From: Sphingobacterium humi
Lineage (GTDB): Bacteria; Bacteroidota; Bacteroidia; Sphingobacteriales; Sphingobacteriaceae
Length of the DNA stretch: 64,000 nucleotides
Direction: 5' to 3'
Assembly: GCF_009768885.1 (NCBI RefSeq)
Contig: NZ_WSQA01000001.1
Location: forward strand, 558,001 to 622,000
The translations under genes were made by a program, and so were the position numbers. This document shows, piece by piece, positions 38,519 through 48,919 of the stretch. How positions within the stretch are numbered: the first letter of the stretch is position 1; every line of letters begins with the position of its first letter. The notes below the pieces were generated by a model. It searched no databases and had not been told where the DNA came from. It saw only the letters and a list, made by a program, of their open reading frames with translations.

Positions 38519-38548
38519 AAAAAAAGAGCTGACGCACTTGCCAGCTCC
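38519..38548 (-). terminator. Intrinsic terminator after the aquaporin gene
   Basis: On the minus strand GAGCTG pairs with CAGCTC (38547-38542 / 38531-38526) and is followed by a run of seven T. Confidence 0.7.
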
Positions 38549-38583
38549 TCTTGAGAATAATTAAGAATAGGAAAAAATATAAG

Positions 38584-39309
38584 TTAACCTTCTTTGGGCT
38601 CCGTATAAACCGTTTTCCACAAGACTGCACCAATGATAGCACCGACGATAGGTGCGGCAAAGAACAGCCATAGCTGCGACAACGCTTGTCCGCCTGCAAA
38701 GAGTGCAGGGCCAAAGCTACGTGCTGGGTTTACGGAAGTTCCTGTGATAGGAATCGCAAAAAGGTGTATTAATACTAAGGTAAAACCGATGGCTAATCCG
38801 GCCATGGTCGCATTTCCCACTTTGGAGGTAGTAGCCAAAATGACAAATAAGAATAAGGCTGTCAATACGGCTTCGGTGATGAAGGCGGAGGTCATGCTGT
38901 ATTCATTTTGATAGCCGTCTCCCCAGCCGTTAGAACCGAATGCCCACTCGCCTGCTGTAAATCCGGCAAGCTGTCCGCTTAGCACGGTTTTAAGCACAAA
39001 GGCAGCAATGACAGCACCGATTAACTGTGCAACGATGTAAACAATCGCATCTTTAAAGGATATTTTTCCGGCAACTAGCACCCCGATAGTCACCGCCGGG
39101 TTGATGTGGCAGCCCGATATGCCTCCAATGGCATAGGCAAAGACGACAACCGAAAACCCAAAAGCCAATGCGATCCCCAATAACCCCAATCCTGATGTTT
39201 GGGCTAAGGTATCTGCCCCAGCGACGGCGGCAGCACCGCATCCAAACAACACCAAACCAAATGTTCCAATCAGTTCGGCGATAAATTTTGAAGAGATTTT
39301 TGTTTCCAT
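38584..39309 (-). CDS. aqpZ: Aquaporin (AqpZ-like water channel)
   Basis: A 241-residue MIP-family channel with six membrane segments and both NPA half-helices: GCHINPAVTIG and GTSVNPARSFGPAL. The Arg after the second NPA and the neighbouring residues fit a water-specific aquaporin rather than a glycerol facilitator. It is transcribed alone, with terminators on both sides. Confidence 0.94.
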   Translation of the reverse strand: METKISSKFIAELIGTFGLVLFGCGAAAVAGADTLAQTSGLGLLGIALAFGFSVVVFAYAIGGISGCHINPAVTIGVLVAGKISFKDAIVYIVAQLIGAVIAAFVLKTVLSGQLAGFTAGEWAFGSNGWGDGYQNEYSMTSAFITEAVLTALFLFVILATTSKVGNATMAGLAIGFTLVLIHLFAIPITGTSVNPARSFGPALFAGGQALSQLWLFFAAPIVGAIIGAVLWKTVYTEPKEG

Positions 39310-39432
39310 AATTTATATTTTTACAACAAGTTAATAATTTTCTGAATAATTACACTAAAAAGTTCAGAAAATCATCACTTGAAAACTGAAATATGAAGGG
39401 AAGTTTATTGAGCTGGAAAGTCTTAAAAAACA

Positions 39433-39466
39433 AAAGAGGCCGCTGGGGGAAACGACCTCTTTTTAC
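39433..39466 (-). terminator. Intrinsic terminator of the 39576-40076 gene
   Basis: AAAGAGG and CCTCTTT pair around a G-rich loop; on the minus strand the stem is followed by TTGTTTTTT. Confidence 0.65.
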
Positions 39467-39575
39467 CTAATAACCTTTTAAATCACCAAACAATTTATTG
39501 AAACAAATTACTTGACTCAAAGGTATCGCTATACTGTAAAGTTATGATTAAGCAAAAATTAATAAATCAAAAAGA

Positions 39576-40076
39576 TTAACGAGACTTTGCCGTGGCTATA
39601 ATTTGCAACACTTCATCTACGGTTGTTTTTGCGGCATCCTTCATTTTTTGCACACCTTGATAATCGGCATCCAGGGTTACTGTCTTCGATTTCTCCTTAT
39701 AGTTGAAGGTCAATTTGTAGCGTGGCACTTTGGCCTGGCTTGTACGACTCTCCGGAGCGGTTGTCATGTCATTATCCACGTTCCAGAATCCGATTTCTTG
39801 GGCTTTGCGGTGCAAATACAATAAATCATCGTTGCGCAGCTTCAAGGTATCTTGAATTAAATCGCCACTTTTCGTCAGGTATTGATAATGATGGGTTTTG
39901 GAATTATACTGATTCAGCATGGAATCTGGGAAACCATAGCTTAATTCAATGGATTCGAAATCTGTAAAACGAAAAGGCGCATTTTTAATCATTGCCGAAT
40001 AGTAATAAACGCAATAAATAATAAAGGGAACAATGATACAAAGGCCTAGAAAAATCCGTTTTGTTCTATCTTGCAT
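39576..40076 (-). CDS. Membrane-anchored protein, unknown function
   Basis: A 166-residue protein with one N-terminal membrane segment (IFLGLCIIVPFIIYCVYYY) and an exported domain that appears mainly beta with a final helix. I do not recognise a family. It lies between the aquaporin terminator and an NlpC/P60 lipoprotein gene on the same strand, 108 bp downstream of the latter's stop side, so it could belong to the same envelope unit. Confidence 0.65.
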   Translation of the reverse strand: MQDRTKRIFLGLCIIVPFIIYCVYYYSAMIKNAPFRFTDFESIELSYGFPDSMLNQYNSKTHHYQYLTKSGDLIQDTLKLRNDDLLYLHRKAQEIGFWNVDNDMTTAPESRTSQAKVPRYKLTFNYKEKSKTVTLDADYQGVQKMKDAAKTTVDEVLQIIATAKSR

Positions 40077-40184
40077 GGTAAATTCTTAAAATGTGCACAA
40101 AAGTAAAGATTTATGTGCATTAAAGCCACCTTTATTTCCATTATGAGATAGCGATTACCAAAGAAGCCGGGCAGGGCACTTAAT

Positions 40185-40775
40185 TTAGCCGGTTGGTGTT
40201 CCGCAGCGCGTGAAGTATTTGGCATACCAGGAATCACTCAGGTTGGAGATGATGACTCCCTTTCGGGTGGATACATGGACGAATTTGCCATTATGCAGGT
40301 AGATCCCCACATGATCGATATTACGCCCACCAAAGGAAAAGAACACGAGATCGCCTTCCTTCAATTGCTTGTCATATTTGCGTTTTATCCGATCGGCCAT
40401 ATCGCGAGAAGTACGCGGCAGGTCTTTTCCGTACACCTTGCGGTAAAGCATACTGACAAAAGCCGAGCAGTCTACGCCACGCTTATCCAATCCGCCTAAG
40501 CGATGCGGCGTTCCCATCCATTCGTCAATCATGTAGTACAAGCTTTTATTGTCCAGGTCCTTTTCGCGAACACCCAGCAGGCTGGCATAATTCTCTAGTT
40601 TATTGCCATCATATTCCTTCCCTCTGGCATCAGAGGCATCCGAAATGGGTGCTTGTTTATTGGGCCTTGTGCCTCCACCATAAAGGGGGCCTTTGGCCGA
40701 TTTCTTCTGAGCACCACAAGAACTTAAGAGCAGGGCAGATAATAATACGAGGATAGCGGCAAAATTAATTTTCAT
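40185..40775 (-). CDS. NlpC/P60-family peptidoglycan hydrolase lipoprotein
   Basis: I start at ATG 40775, which puts a good lipoprotein signal at the N-terminus (MKINFAAILVLLSALLLSSC); the longer frame to 40862 adds 29 residues that would block it. The NlpC/P60 (C40) domain shows the catalytic cysteine in GVDCSAFVSMLY, the histidine in DHVGIYL and a third polar residue in GKFVHVST. It should cut peptide stems of peptidoglycan from the outer-membrane side. Confidence 0.9.
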   Translation of the reverse strand: MKINFAAILVLLSALLLSSCGAQKKSAKGPLYGGGTRPNKQAPISDASDARGKEYDGNKLENYASLLGVREKDLDNKSLYYMIDEWMGTPHRLGGLDKRGVDCSAFVSMLYRKVYGKDLPRTSRDMADRIKRKYDKQLKEGDLVFFSFGGRNIDHVGIYLHNGKFVHVSTRKGVIISNLSDSWYAKYFTRCGTPTG

Positions 40776-41009
40776 ACGGAGCACATTTTCTTCAAAGTAT
40801 CTGAAATCCAAGCTGTTTTCCAATTGATAGTTTTCCACAACTGTGATTAAAGCAGCTTGCAAGCCCGCAATATAGCCTTCTACAACGAGAAAATGGAGGC
40901 TTTCAGGTAAAAATCCCGTTAACTGGAATTCCCTGGGTATCGTATATTAAATGTCATAAGCGATGAATCTTTGGCATATTTTATTCATTTTTGCGTTAAT
41001 TTACACGCT

Positions 41010-41915
41010 ATGAATAAAACCAAGGGGGCAATTGCTGTGTTCATCGGGGCAGCAAGCTTTGGAATTCTTTCCACATTTGTCAAAAAGGCTTACGCGCAGG
41101 GTTTCAGCTTAGGCGAAGTCACCGGCATTCAGGCCTTCTTAGGGGCCGCATTTCTATGGATCTTATGGCTATTAATTTCCCGCAGCAAGTCGCAGCAAGC
41201 CTATCCGGCGCAAAGTCCGAAATGGAAAATCATCCTCAGTGGAATTAGCACCGGCACGGTCAGCATTCTCTATTACAAATGTGTGCAGATGGTGCCCGCC
41301 TCGTTGGCGATTGTTTTGCTGATGCAATACATCTGGATTGGTCAGCTTATCGAGTTTCTATTCTTTAAAGTTCGCCCAACCCGGCAACAAATCCTAGGGA
41401 TTATTTTCATCTTAGGCGGCACTATATTGGCCACCGGTTTATTGGAGGAACCACTGACCTCCTTTTCCCTGATGGGCATTTTATTTGGCCTCTTGGCGGC
41501 AGCAGCCTATGCTATATTTATGATTGTGAATGGGCGTGTAGGCAACGACTATCCACCGGTGCAGAAAAGTGCCTATATGATTAGCGGGGCTTTCTTGTTA
41601 ATCATGATCAGCCTGCAACCGTTCAGCCTATTTCAAGTCGATACTTTCCAAAAAATCTTACCCTATGGCCTGTTGTTAGCAGTTTTCGGAACGGTTATTC
41701 CACCTTTACTTTTTGCCTATGGCCTACCAAAAATCGGTTATTCGCTGGGTGCTGTACTCAGCGCAGTCGAACTCCCAGTGGCGGTCTGCATGTCCTACCT
41801 CATCCTGCAGGAACCCGTCTCTTGGTTAAAATGGTTAGGGGTATTGTTTATTCTACTGACGATTGTTTGGAAGAATATTCTGAAACAAAAATCCCCAAAT
41901 TCCACTTATATTTAA
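41010..41915 (+). CDS. EamA/DMT-family transporter
   Basis: I use the ATG at 41010 (MNKTKGAIAVFIGAASFG); an in-frame start 39 bp upstream adds a tail with no membrane character. The 301-residue product has ten hydrophobic segments in two EamA repeats. DMT transporters export amino acids or other metabolites; the substrate cannot be told. It lies just upstream of the phosphate transporter on the same strand. Confidence 0.88.
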   Translation: MNKTKGAIAVFIGAASFGILSTFVKKAYAQGFSLGEVTGIQAFLGAAFLWILWLLISRSKSQQAYPAQSPKWKIILSGISTGTVSILYYKCVQMVPASLAIVLLMQYIWIGQLIEFLFFKVRPTRQQILGIIFILGGTILATGLLEEPLTSFSLMGILFGLLAAAAYAIFMIVNGRVGNDYPPVQKSAYMISGAFLLIMISLQPFSLFQVDTFQKILPYGLLLAVFGTVIPPLLFAYGLPKIGYSLGAVLSAVELPVAVCMSYLILQEPVSWLKWLGVLFILLTIVWKNILKQKSPNSTYI

Positions 41916-41978
41916 TAATTTGCGAGTTTATTTAGCTTAACATATAACTAAATCATATAGTCTCCTTAGGAACACACG

Positions 41979-44246
41979 ATGGAAAACTATCTCTACCTTA
42001 TCCTTATTACACTTGCTGTCTTGGCGATAATCGACCTGATGGTAGGCGTCAGTAATGACGCAGTCAACTTCTTAAACTCGGCCATTGGCTCCAAAGCCAT
42101 CCCGTTTAAAACCATCATGATCATTGCCAGCTTGGGTATCCTCTTCGGATCGGTCTTTTCCAGTGGGATGATGGAAATTGCGCGAAGCGGAATCTACGTC
42201 CCCAGCAAATTCACCTTTGATGATGTCATGGCGATATTCCTCGCCGTCATGATCACCGATATCATCTTATTGGATATCTTCAACTACTTCGGTTTACCCA
42301 CCTCGACCACGGTTTCCATTGTTTTCGAGCTCTTAGGAGCCGCTATTGCCCTGGCCGTCTTCAAAATCGCCATGAGCGATGCCAGCTGGTCTACCCTATC
42401 GTCTTACATCAATACAGAGAAAGCCTCTGAAATTGTCTATAGTATCTTATTATCCGTCGTCATCTCCTTCACGATCGGGATGATTGTACAATACATCTCC
42501 CGGGTATTATTCACCTTCCAATTCGAGAAGAAGCTGAAAACGGTGGGTGTCTTTTTTGGCGGTATCGCCATGGCCTCCATCTCCTATTTCATCCTGATTA
42601 AAGGGATGAAAGGCGTATCCTTTATCGGCAGCGATTTCAAAGATTGGATCAATACCCACGAGCTACTCTTACTAGCTGGAAGCTTTGTGGTTTGCACCAT
42701 CATCAGTTTTATCATTAGCCAATTAGGCATCAACATCCTGAAGGTGATTATCGGGATTGGTACCTTTGCTTTGGCTCTTTCCTTCGCCGGTAACGACTTA
42801 GTGAACTTTATTGGGGTTCCAGTAGCCGCCATACAATCTATTGATATCTTTAAAAGTGTGCCGGGAGCAGATCCTGACGTCTTCACCATGGATGCCCTAG
42901 CCTCCAGTGAAATCGTTGCGCCTTTATGGATTTTATTATGCGCCGGTATTATTATGGTGATTACCTTATGGACTTCTAAAAAAGCCAAAACCGTTATTGA
43001 AACGGAAATGAGCCTTTCCAGCCAGGGTGATGGCAATGAGAAATTCAAATCCAATTACCTATCCCGTAATATCGTTCGCGGTTTTATCCGTTTAGGTTCC
43101 GGATTGACCTATTTAATGCCGAAAACCCTACAGGCCAGCCTGGATAAGAAATTTGAAAACCCAATGTTGGGCAGCGCCCAGCCTAAAAACAATAAGAAAG
43201 ACGAGCCTATGTTCGATATGATTCGGGCATCGGTGAACCTGATGGTGGCCAGTAGCTTAATCGCTTTGGGTACCTCCATGAAACTTCCGCTTTCCACCAC
43301 CTATGTAACCTTTATGGTGGCCATGGGTTCGGCCTTTGCCGACCGTGCTTGGGGGCGTGAGAGTGCCGTTTATCGTGTCTCTGGCGTGTTCCACGTGATT
43401 GGTGGCTGGTTTGTAACGGCCGGATGTGCCTTTGCGGGTGCCTTCGTCTTCGCCTTCTTCTTAAAGATCGGTGGCATTGTCACTTTTGTAATCGCCCTGG
43501 TGGTGCTTGCGCTCTTGTTATACCGCAACGCGAAAAGCCACGACAAAAAAATCAAGGCCAAAGCATTGCAAGAGCTGAATCTGGAAAAGGCCGATATAAT
43601 GTCCCTACAACAGGTAATCGAAACCAGTGCGAATCAAATCAGCGAGACCTTCTCGAAGACCAATATCTTCTATAAGGATGCCATTGACTCCTTGATCAAG
43701 GAAGATCTCGAAGCCTTAACGATGAATAAAAAACTCGTTAAGAAGCTGATGAACGACCTCAATTCCACCAACAACTCGATGTACAATTTCATCCGTAGCT
43801 TAGACGACAGCTCGGTGAAAAGTAGCCGCTATTACATCATATCCCTGGGCTACTTGCAAGATATGGCAGAAAACGTGGCTGTTATCAATGCCAATGCCCT
43901 CAACCACGTAGACAACAACCATAAGCACCTGCGCATTAGCCAGGCGAAAGACCTTAAATATGTGGTCGAGCAAATTGGCGTGTGGTTTTCTAAAATCAAT
44001 ATGGCCTATAAGCGTCAGGATTTCGCTAAAATAGATAGCATTATCCATGAGCGTGAAGGTATTCAAGATTACATCAACAACCTTTTGGACAAGCAGATCG
44101 ACCGGATCCGCACCTCGGAAAACAGTCCGAAAAACAGCCGACTGTATTTCTCCATCCTCTTAGAAACAAACGAGCTCTTAAGCTCCACGTTCAAACTTCT
44201 CCGTTTGCACAAAGAGTTTGAAAGCTTCCGTCGAAGAAATCAATAA
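41979..44246 (+). CDS. PiT-family inorganic phosphate transporter fused to a PhoU-like domain
   Basis: This 755-residue protein has a PiT core with the two family signatures (VSNDAVNFLNSAIGSKA near residue 25 and AGNDLVNFIGVP near 270) and about ten membrane segments to residue 520. Residues 530-755 are helical and polar and resemble PhoU/DUF47 (ETSANQISETFSKTNIFYKDAI, DMAENVAVINANALNHV), a fusion common in Bacteroidota. The PhoU part may gate phosphate uptake from the cytoplasmic side. A strong terminator follows. Confidence 0.92.
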   Translation: MENYLYLILITLAVLAIIDLMVGVSNDAVNFLNSAIGSKAIPFKTIMIIASLGILFGSVFSSGMMEIARSGIYVPSKFTFDDVMAIFLAVMITDIILLDIFNYFGLPTSTTVSIVFELLGAAIALAVFKIAMSDASWSTLSSYINTEKASEIVYSILLSVVISFTIGMIVQYISRVLFTFQFEKKLKTVGVFFGGIAMASISYFILIKGMKGVSFIGSDFKDWINTHELLLLAGSFVVCTIISFIISQLGINILKVIIGIGTFALALSFAGNDLVNFIGVPVAAIQSIDIFKSVPGADPDVFTMDALASSEIVAPLWILLCAGIIMVITLWTSKKAKTVIETEMSLSSQGDGNEKFKSNYLSRNIVRGFIRLGSGLTYLMPKTLQASLDKKFENPMLGSAQPKNNKKDEPMFDMIRASVNLMVASSLIALGTSMKLPLSTTYVTFMVAMGSAFADRAWGRESAVYRVSGVFHVIGGWFVTAGCAFAGAFVFAFFLKIGGIVTFVIALVVLALLLYRNAKSHDKKIKAKALQELNLEKADIMSLQQVIETSANQISETFSKTNIFYKDAIDSLIKEDLEALTMNKKLVKKLMNDLNSTNNSMYNFIRSLDDSSVKSSRYYIISLGYLQDMAENVAVINANALNHVDNNHKHLRISQAKDLKYVVEQIGVWFSKINMAYKRQDFAKIDSIIHEREGIQDYINNLLDKQIDRIRTSENSPKNSRLYFSILLETNELLSSTFKLLRLHKEFESFRRRNQ

Positions 44247-44250
44247 AAGC

Positions 44251-44283
44251 AAAAGGGCCGCTCAAATGAACGGCCCTTTTTAT
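44251..44283. terminator. Terminator between phosphate transporter and mtaB
   Basis: AAAAGGGCCG (44251-44260) pairs with CGGCCCTTTT (44271-44280), serving both convergent genes. Confidence 0.85.
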
Positions 44284-44298
44284 TTCTACTATCTTTCC

Positions 44299-45618
44299 TT
44301 AATGAACCAAGAGTTCCGGAATTTCTTCGATATCCACTTCGCCGCTTTCGGAAATGGCGATAAACTTCACCGGTACCAATTCATTCACCAATAACGGATC
44401 GTATGGCGTACGCACCTTCACGTAATTCTTAGAGAAGCCATGCATAAAACCATCTTTCTCGTCGCTTTCAAATAGCACGATATCGGTTTCGCCTAGCTGC
44501 CCTTCATAGAAAGCGCGGCGTTTCTTTTCCGAGAGGATGTGCAACATCTTACTGCGGTCGCTACGTTGCGCTCCGGGAACAGCACCTTCCATCTGTGCGG
44601 CAATGGTATTCTCACGCTCCGAATAGGTAAATACGTGTAGGTATGAAATATCCATATCGTTCAGGAAGTTATAGGTATCGATGAAATCTTCTCTACTTTC
44701 TCCCGGGAACCCGACAATCACATCTACCCCGATGCAGCAATTCGGCATCAAGGATTTTATTTTTGCTACGCGCTCGGCGTATAATTCTCTTTTATAGCGG
44801 CGGCGCATTTTTGCCAATACCGCATTATTTCCCGACTGCAGAGGCATATGGAAATGCGGCACAAAGCGTTTGGATTGCGCCACAAATTCAATCACTTCAT
44901 TGGTCAATAAATTCGGTTCAATGGAGGAAATCCGAATCCTGTCGATCCCTTCCACCTCATCCAGTGCTTTTACCAAATCCACAAAACGATCCTGCCGTTT
45001 CCCATCACGCACACCAAAATCACCGATATTCACGCCGGTCAATACAATTTCCTTTACGCCGGAAGCGGCAATTTCTTCAGCCTGCTTCACAATGGCGCCA
45101 ATTTCCCCGGAACGAGAAGCACCGCGCGCTAAAGGAATCGTACAGAAGGTACAGGAATAGTCACAACCATCTTGCACTTTTAAGAAGGTACGCGTCCGAT
45201 CTCCGATGGAAAAGGCCGACACAAACTGATTCGTTTCATCAATTGGCGCATTGCGCACAATAGCCTTTTCATTCTTGGTCAAATCCTGAATATGCTCCAG
45301 CATATTAAACTTCTCGGCAGCCCCCAGCACTAAATCTACGCCCGGAATTTCCGCAATCTCCTTCGGTTTCAACTGCGCATAACAGCCCACAATAGTAATG
45401 TAAGCGTTCGGCGAATACTTCAAAGCCTCTTTCACCACCTTCCTACATTTACGATCAGCATGATCTGTTACAGAACAAGTGTTAATCACATACACGTCGG
45501 CCTGACTGTTAAATGCGGTCGTTTCGTAGCCTGCATCTTTAAAGATACGGCCAATGGAGGAGGTTTCTGAAAAATTCAGCTTACAACCCAAGGTATAGAA
45601 TGCAACTTTTTTTCCCAT
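44299..45618 (-). CDS. mtaB: tRNA t6A37 methylthiotransferase MtaB
   Basis: Radical-SAM enzyme that adds a methylthio group to t6A37 of tRNA. I start at ATG 45618 (MGKKVAFYTLGCKLN); the longer frame would need a TTG. The UPF0004 domain has its three cysteines (GCKLN, NTCSVT, GCYAQ). The radical-SAM cluster motif is CDYSCTFCTIP, and a TRAM-like domain ends the protein. The 439-residue length is normal. Confidence 0.94.
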   Translation of the reverse strand: MGKKVAFYTLGCKLNFSETSSIGRIFKDAGYETTAFNSQADVYVINTCSVTDHADRKCRKVVKEALKYSPNAYITIVGCYAQLKPKEIAEIPGVDLVLGAAEKFNMLEHIQDLTKNEKAIVRNAPIDETNQFVSAFSIGDRTRTFLKVQDGCDYSCTFCTIPLARGASRSGEIGAIVKQAEEIAASGVKEIVLTGVNIGDFGVRDGKRQDRFVDLVKALDEVEGIDRIRISSIEPNLLTNEVIEFVAQSKRFVPHFHMPLQSGNNAVLAKMRRRYKRELYAERVAKIKSLMPNCCIGVDVIVGFPGESREDFIDTYNFLNDMDISYLHVFTYSERENTIAAQMEGAVPGAQRSDRSKMLHILSEKKRRAFYEGQLGETDIVLFESDEKDGFMHGFSKNYVKVRTPYDPLLVNELVPVKFIAISESGEVDIEEIPELLVH

Positions 45619-45732
45619 GATATTTTGCAAAAATACATAAAAAGACGCAAAATGTGAGTTGTTGAAAAAATGTGATATTCCAGTGATTTAAAAAAAGGTA
45701 TCTTCGTAGCTAACATTTAAAGGAACAAGCTT

Positions 45733-46554
45733 ATGAAACAATATTTGGATTTATTAGCCCATGTAAAAGATACCGGTGTGGAAAAGACAGATCGTACAGG
45801 AACCGGGACGAAGAGTGTTTTTGGCTACCAAATGCGTTTCAACCTCAAAGAAGGCTTCCCTTTAGTGACGACCAAAAAACTGCACCTACGCTCTATTATT
45901 CACGAATTAATCTGGTTTCTGAAAGGGGACACCAACATTCAGTACCTGAAGGAAAATGGCGTCAGCATTTGGGACGAATGGGCCGATGAAAACGGCAATT
46001 TAGGCCCTGTCTATGGGTCGCAATGGCGCTCCTGGCCAACGCCAGCAGGTGGTCATATCGACCAGATCAGCCAGGTGATTAAGCAATTGAAACAAAGCCC
46101 CGATTCCCGCCGCATTATTGTATCGGCTTGGAATGTCGCTGAAATCGAAAACATGGCACTGCCGCCATGCCACGCCTTCTTCCAGTTTTATGTGGCACCT
46201 GCCCAACCGGAGAAAGGCCTCTTAAAACCGCAGCTTTCCTGCCAATTGTATCAACGTAGTGCCGATATCTTTTTAGGGGTACCTTTCAATATTGCCTCCT
46301 ACGCCCTACTAACCATGATGGTGGCGCAGGTATGTGATATGGAAGCCGCAGAATTTATCCACACCTTAGGTGATGCGCATATCTACAGCAACCATTTTGA
46401 ACAAACGGAACTGCAATTATCGCGTGATCCGAAGCCATTGCCACAATTAAAAATCAACCCGGAAGTAAGTGATATCTTCGATTTTAAATTCGAAGATTTT
46501 GAATTAGTTAATTACGAACATCACCCACATATCAAAGCTCCCGTAGCTGTATAA
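45733..46554 (+). CDS. thyA: Thymidylate synthase
   Basis: Converts dUMP to dTMP using methylene-tetrahydrofolate. The 273-residue product has the N-terminal [13 protein letters not shown] loop, catalytic Cys146 in [11 protein letters not shown], and [23 protein letters not shown]. It lies 15 bp before folA, the enzyme that recycles its dihydrofolate product, so they form an operon. Confidence 0.98.
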   Translation: MKQYLDLLAHVKDTGVEKTDRTGTGTKSVFGYQMRFNLKEGFPLVTTKKLHLRSIIHELIWFLKGDTNIQYLKENGVSIWDEWADENGNLGPVYGSQWRSWPTPAGGHIDQISQVIKQLKQSPDSRRIIVSAWNVAEIENMALPPCHAFFQFYVAPAQPEKGLLKPQLSCQLYQRSADIFLGVPFNIASYALLTMMVAQVCDMEAAEFIHTLGDAHIYSNHFEQTELQLSRDPKPLPQLKINPEVSDIFDFKFEDFELVNYEHHPHIKAPVAV

Positions 46555-46569
46555 TTACCAAGCATATCC

Positions 46570-47070
46570 ATGAGTTCACCTAGCATCACGTTAATTGTTG
46601 CCGCGGCAGAAAACAATGCCATCGGCAAAGACAATAAAATGCTTTGGCATTTACCTAACGATTTCAAGTATTTTAAAAACAGTACCATGGATCATTCCAT
46701 CGTAATGGGCCGAAAAACCTTTGAATCTATCGGGAAAGCCTTGCCTGGCCGCCGCAATATTGTGATCACAAGGCAATTAGATTTCCAGGCCGAGGATGTG
46801 GATGTAGCCAACAGCTTGCAAGAGGTGTTGACCTACTGCCGCGATGAGCGGGAGATCTTTATTATTGGCGGCGCACAAATCTATAAGCAATCCCTTCCCC
46901 TAGCCCAAAAGGTGCTATTGACCCGCGTGCATACCAGTATTGCAGCGGCGGATGCTTATTTCCCGGAATTGCCGGCAGATAGCTGGGAATTGCTCAGCGC
47001 AGAAGCGCATCATAAAGATGAAAAACACGCCTACGATTACACATTTGAAGTTTACAAAAGAATAAAATAA
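46570..47070 (+). CDS. folA: Dihydrofolate reductase
   Basis: Reduces dihydrofolate to tetrahydrofolate with NADPH. The 166-residue product has NNAIGKDNKMLWHLPNDFKYFK, MGRKTFESIGKALPGRRNIVITR and FIIGGAQIY, all diagnostic. It is paired with thyA upstream and has a terminator directly behind. Confidence 0.97.
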   Translation: MSSPSITLIVAAAENNAIGKDNKMLWHLPNDFKYFKNSTMDHSIVMGRKTFESIGKALPGRRNIVITRQLDFQAEDVDVANSLQEVLTYCRDEREIFIIGGAQIYKQSLPLAQKVLLTRVHTSIAAADAYFPELPADSWELLSAEAHHKDEKHAYDYTFEVYKRIK

Positions 47071-47075
47071 TTAAG

Positions 47076-47104
47076 AAGGGAGGCCTACAAGGCTTCCCTT
47101 TTCC
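47076..47104 (+). terminator. Intrinsic terminator after folA
   Basis: AAGGGAGGCCT pairs with AGGCTTCCCTT (one mismatch), followed by TT, immediately before the M61 peptidase gene. Confidence 0.7.
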
Positions 47105-47119
47105 ATTAAATCAAACAGT

Positions 47120-48865
47120 ATGAAAAGCAGTATCCTTTTTCACGTATCCTTTGTAGAACCACAGGCCCATTATGTTGAAATGCAGATGGAAGTTCAAGGT
47201 TTTGATCAAGACTTTGTCGATCTCAAGATGCCGGTATGGACCCCTGGCTCCTACCTGATTCGAGAGTTTGCCAAGAACGTTGAAAAAGTAACTGCCCAAC
47301 AAGCCGATGGTCAAACCTTAACGATTTATAAAATCAACAAAAATACCTGGCGTGTCGAGCAACCCGGCTCCCATTTCCTGGTGAATTATCGGGTATACAG
47401 CTTTGAGAAATCGGTGCGCACTAATTTTGTGGATGCCGACCATGCTTTCTTAAGTCCGGCAGGCACCTTCTTCTATATTGCAGGTCAGTTAGATCATGAG
47501 GTGCATGTTCATATCAACCTACCAACTTATTGGGCGAAAATCTCCACTGGTCTGGCACCGGTGGAAGGCCAAGCACATCGCTATTATGCGCCTGACTTTG
47601 ATATCCTCTTCGATTCGCCTTTTGAAATCGGCAATCAGGATACCTGGACGTTTGAAGCTGAGGGTATTCCCCACGAGATGGCCATGGTGGGCACGGGAAG
47701 CTATAACAAGGAACAATTAAGTCAAGACATCAGCAAGATTGTAGCCGAGGAAACCCGCATTTGGGGATCCAATCCAAACGATCGATACGTTATTATTACC
47801 CATAATTACCAAAGCGCCCATGGCGGTTTAGAGCACTTGAACTCCACCGTCCTGGCCTCCGCCCGCAATGCCTACAGCAATAGCATTGGCTATGCGAATT
47901 ACCTAAGCCTGGTGGCGCATGAGTACTTCCATTTATGGAACGTGAAACGCTTACGTCCGCAAGGATTAGGGCCTTTTGATTACGAAACCGAGAACTATAC
48001 GCCCCTATTGTGGATATTTGAAGGCTTTACGGCCTATTACGATAATTTAATTACCCTACGCTGTGGATTCCGTAGCGAACAGGATTACCTGCAAGCCTTG
48101 GTCAGCGAATTCAACCTGGTTTTAAACCGGGCAGGGCATCAGGTGCAATCCGTAGGGCTCTCCAGTTTTGATACCTGGATTAAGCAGTATCGCCCGGATG
48201 AGAACTCGCCAAATTCCAGCATTTCCTACTATAACAAAGGGGCTATGCTGGCCTGTATGATCGATATCAGCATCATTGTGCAAAGCCAAGGTAGCTATTG
48301 CTTAGATGATGTGCTGCGTGCGGCCTACAATCAGTTCTACCTCATCGAGAACCGCGGCATCAATGAGCAGGAATTCCAAGCCCTAGCCGAGGAAGTAACC
48401 CAAACCAATCTGAAGGCAATCTTTGAGGCAGTATATACCTGCGAAGAACTAGATTACAATGCGTATTTCAATTTGGTAGGCTATCAGTTTATCGATCAGA
48501 ATGCGCAAAGCCAAACCCCAAGTTTAGGCATCAAGGTGACCCACCACGATGGTCGCACCATCATCAAAAACATCGACCGCAATTCCGCAGCTTGGATAGA
48601 TGGATTAAATGTAGACGATGAGATTGTTGCTGTGAATGGCAGTCGCTTAGATCCGCAAGGACGAGAACTTGATTTGGCCATTAGCGCCTCTCTAATTGGC
48701 GATGGATTAACGCTATTGGTGTCGAGAGAAGGCCTGATGCGGGAATTGACCGTAACCCTACGCGCAAGTGATAAAGTATCTTATGCTATTGAACGCTTAG
48801 CGAATGCTAGCGAGGAACAACGCCGATTAGGCAATCGCTGGTTGAGCTTAAAGGAAGGGAATTAA
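47120..48865 (+). CDS. M61-family metallopeptidase with PDZ domain
   Basis: A 581-residue aminopeptidase of the glycyl aminopeptidase type. The N-terminal beta domain (MPVWTPGSYLIREFAKNVE) is followed by the zinc motif HEYFH in VAHEYFHLWNVKRLRP (about residue 265), with the downstream Glu in FEGFTAYYDNL. A PDZ domain (GIKVTHHDGRTIIKNIDRNSAA) closes the protein. No signal peptide is visible, so it is probably cytoplasmic. The first base follows the folA terminator by 15 bp. Confidence 0.92.
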   Translation: MKSSILFHVSFVEPQAHYVEMQMEVQGFDQDFVDLKMPVWTPGSYLIREFAKNVEKVTAQQADGQTLTIYKINKNTWRVEQPGSHFLVNYRVYSFEKSVRTNFVDADHAFLSPAGTFFYIAGQLDHEVHVHINLPTYWAKISTGLAPVEGQAHRYYAPDFDILFDSPFEIGNQDTWTFEAEGIPHEMAMVGTGSYNKEQLSQDISKIVAEETRIWGSNPNDRYVIITHNYQSAHGGLEHLNSTVLASARNAYSNSIGYANYLSLVAHEYFHLWNVKRLRPQGLGPFDYETENYTPLLWIFEGFTAYYDNLITLRCGFRSEQDYLQALVSEFNLVLNRAGHQVQSVGLSSFDTWIKQYRPDENSPNSSISYYNKGAMLACMIDISIIVQSQGSYCLDDVLRAAYNQFYLIENRGINEQEFQALAEEVTQTNLKAIFEAVYTCEELDYNAYFNLVGYQFIDQNAQSQTPSLGIKVTHHDGRTIIKNIDRNSAAWIDGLNVDDEIVAVNGSRLDPQGRELDLAISASLIGDGLTLLVSREGLMRELTVTLRASDKVSYAIERLANASEEQRRLGNRWLSLKEGN

Positions 48866-48875
48866 GGAAGAATTA

Positions 48876-48919
48876 TTTTTTTAGGTGCTGCGGCAAATCC
48901 ATCTCAGCGCCTAAAAAAT
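48876..48919. terminator. Bidirectional terminator
   Basis: TTTTTTAGG-GCTG and CAGCGCCTAAAAAA pair around a loop between the M61 gene and the convergent ParD-like gene. Confidence 0.7.
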